Part shown: positions 62,796-64,000 of the stretch, in pieces | Numbering within the stretch: the first letter of the stretch is position 1 | How the letters are laid out: every line of letters starts with the position of its first letter | Assembly: GCF_017876535.1 (NCBI RefSeq) | Contig: NZ_JAGIOF010000003.1 | Coordinates: 1-64,000 of the forward strand | DNA from: Paeniglutamicibacter kerguelensis | Lineage (GTDB): Bacteria > Actinomycetota > Actinomycetes > Actinomycetales > Micrococcaceae | DNA: 64,000 bases | Direction: 5' to 3' | Notes under the pieces: generated by a model | Database searches by the model: none | What the model saw: the letters and a program-made list of their open reading frames with translations, nothing else | Told to the model about the DNA's origin: nothing | Program-made: the position numbers and the translations under genes

Positions 62796-63575
62796 TCAGC
62801 TGGCCTGCGTGTCGGGTGTCCCCTGGTGGTATCGCTGCTGCCAGTGGTCCCCCTCGCGCATCCAGATGGAGCTTCTGTGGACCGTACCGAGGGCATCCTC
62901 GGTACGGAACCTGACGTGCGCCACTCCGGGCGCAAGTTCCACGACGCGGTCGAAGGCCACGCCCTGAATTTGATCCGGAATGGTGTTGAGAACTCGAATC
63001 ACGTCATCGCGCTCCCAATAGCGTCCGGTGCGACCAATTTCGTAGAAATCATGGTGGATCATTTGCTCGAGTCGCTCAACGTCGTTGCGCGACTCGGCGC
63101 TGAGAAGCGAGGTTTCAAGACCAACAATTTCATGACGCAGATCCGTCGAGGCCTGCACCGCTTCGCTAGCCTCGTTCTGCCTCGAATTCGCAACGAATAA
63201 CCACGGGCGTGACGTCGTAGCGGCACTATCTGTGGATCCAACCCATGCAAATTCCACCTCGCGCCCGACGGTTTCCCGGGCAATTGCTTCCATAAGGGAA
63301 TGTTCGGGGTCGCCCAAGGTTTTTCGGGACCCTGACTGCTGCCGCAAATCAGCTAGATGTTCAGCGAGAAGTTGATCTTGCAGAACAATCCGTAGGGCCC
63401 GGCCCTCATTCGCCGTTATGCGCAAGGCGTCCAAGACTGCAGGTAGCTCGGTTACTTTGGCCGAGCCTTGGGCGTGGCCTCCGAGCCGCCACTGATTGTC
63501 ATCGATCACCCAGGCCCAGCAGGGAGAGATCAGGCCGTCCGGAAGCGTGGGATAGGTCACTACTGTAATTGTCAT
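62796..63575 (-). CDS. RNase H-fold / NTF2-like (DUF4440) fusion protein
   Basis: 259 residues in two parts. Residues 1-115 (WAWVIDDNQWRLGGHAQGSAKVTELPAVLDALR, then LRIVLQDQLLAEHLADLRQQSG) follow the strand order and the conserved Glu-helix of RNase HI, although the first Asp is not certain. Residues 145-259 (VGLETSLLSAESRNDVERLEQMIHHDFYEIGRTGRYWERDDVIRVL and onward) form a DUF4440/SnoaL-like NTF2 fold. It converges with the SARP-type gene. Function unknown; nuclease activity is an inference. Confidence 0.68.
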   Translation of the reverse strand: MTITVVTYPTLPDGLISPCWAWVIDDNQWRLGGHAQGSAKVTELPAVLDALRITANEGRALRIVLQDQLLAEHLADLRQQSGSRKTLGDPEHSLMEAIARETVGREVEFAWVGSTDSAATTSRPWLFVANSRQNEASEAVQASTDLRHEIVGLETSLLSAESRNDVERLEQMIHHDFYEIGRTGRYWERDDVIRVLNTIPDQIQGVAFDRVVELAPGVAHVRFRTEDALGTVHRSSIWMREGDHWQQRYHQGTPDTQAS

Positions 63576-64000
63576 AGCATCATGCTCTCAGATCGAAGTC
63601 CCAGAATCGCCATTCCGGGACCAGACATGTTCGGCAAACTATGACCGAAAATCGTGAACATGCAGCATTTGGCAGGTTGCGTGAGCCGAGGGTCTATGCA
63701 GCTCTGGGTTTCCGTTACCTTATTTGGTGATCCCGGTTTCGAGCAACATGCGAGGAGATGGGTTGCTGACCTGTCGGCCCCGGCACGATTTAGTCCCCCA
63801 GTCATCAATGATCAACCTTGGTCTTGCCATCCACATGACGCCCCTGCGCCCACACTGCCGCAGCGGTACACGAAGAACGACCCCGAACCTACTGCTGTGC
63901 CAGGAGTCGTTCTTCTCTCCCCCTAGACAAACTCGCCCACATACCCATCGTGAGCCGGCTGGTCGGGCGCAGACGGCACATACGGTAGGACTGGCCGTCT
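63576..64000. other. Right-edge gap without a gene
   Basis: No supported gene up to the window edge. GAAGAACGAC (63872-63881) and its complement (63906-63915) form perfect 10-bp arms separated by 24 nt, possibly a terminator for a gene beyond the edge. Open frames at 63572-63808 and 63654-63926 lack coding bias and good starts. Confidence 0.5.

Noticed and set aside
63572..63926. Short frames on both strands near the right edge
   Set aside because: They overlap each other on opposite strands and lack starts with ribosome binding sites or any recognisable motif.

Overview
The window looks like part of a large conjugative catabolic plasmid (or an integrated equivalent) of a high-GC Gram-positive bacterium, most likely an Arthrobacter-type actinomycete. 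The reasons are the G/C-rich third codon positions, the actinobacterial SOS box GAAC-N4-GTTC, an SCO6880-type transfer protein beside a VirB4/VirD4 pair, a DUF4193 protein and DUF4913/DUF6668-type plasmid proteins. No rRNA, tRNA, CRISPR array or recognisable transposase was found. All assignments come from reading motifs by eye; no database search was possible.

Plasmid core (1-21.9 kb). A truncated HTH-like gene runs off the left edge. It is followed by an SOS-type umuDC pair with a perfect LexA box, then a type Ib partition operon (ParA plus a small partner) flanked on both sides by 11-bp phased repeats, and a primase-like replication initiator. Two divergent transfer operons follow. The leftward one encodes an excisionase-like HTH protein, a membrane-anchored propeller-like protein, a lytic transglycosylase/M23 wall hydrolase, a lipoprotein and a MinD-like ATPase. 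The rightward one encodes a DUF6668-like protein, small membrane proteins, a VirB6-like protein with a Gly-rich tail, an SCO6880-like protein, a VirB4 ATPase and a VirD4 coupling protein. A paralogue of the left-edge HTH gene and a broken DUF4913 gene close the block.

Catabolic cassette A (22.1-34.6 kb) sits between VirD4 and the relaxase genes. Leftward: 2-hydroxyacid dehydrogenase, GntR regulator, SDR and ketoglutarate-semialdehyde-type dehydrogenase. Rightward: a BMP-type (nucleoside-type) ABC importer, a cytidine-deaminase-like enzyme, a VOC protein, an AraD1-like FAH enzyme and a succinate-semialdehyde-type dehydrogenase. Together they suggest uptake of a nucleoside-like compound and oxidation of its sugar acid to 2-oxoglutarate or succinate.

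Mobilisation block (34.6-38.5 kb): intact DUF4913 gene, coiled-coil protein, MobP-type relaxase, MobC and a candidate oriT.

Catabolic cassette B (38.7-59.6 kb) has two leftward operons. The first has a DUF485/SSS symporter pair, two amidohydrolases and a CobW GTPase, opposite an IclR regulator. The second is an 11-gene run: MhpD-like protein, RbsA/B/C-type importer, Asp/Glu-racemase-fold protein, amidohydrolase, aldehyde dehydrogenase, hydantoinase/allantoinase-like enzyme, ureidoglycine aminohydrolase, M20 hydrolase and ACMSD-like amidohydrolase. A 1011-residue SARP-type regulator faces it. The set points to degradation of a ureide, hydantoin or other cyclic amide whose identity cannot be read from the sequence. 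The right edge holds a probable RNase H-fold/NTF2-fold fusion.
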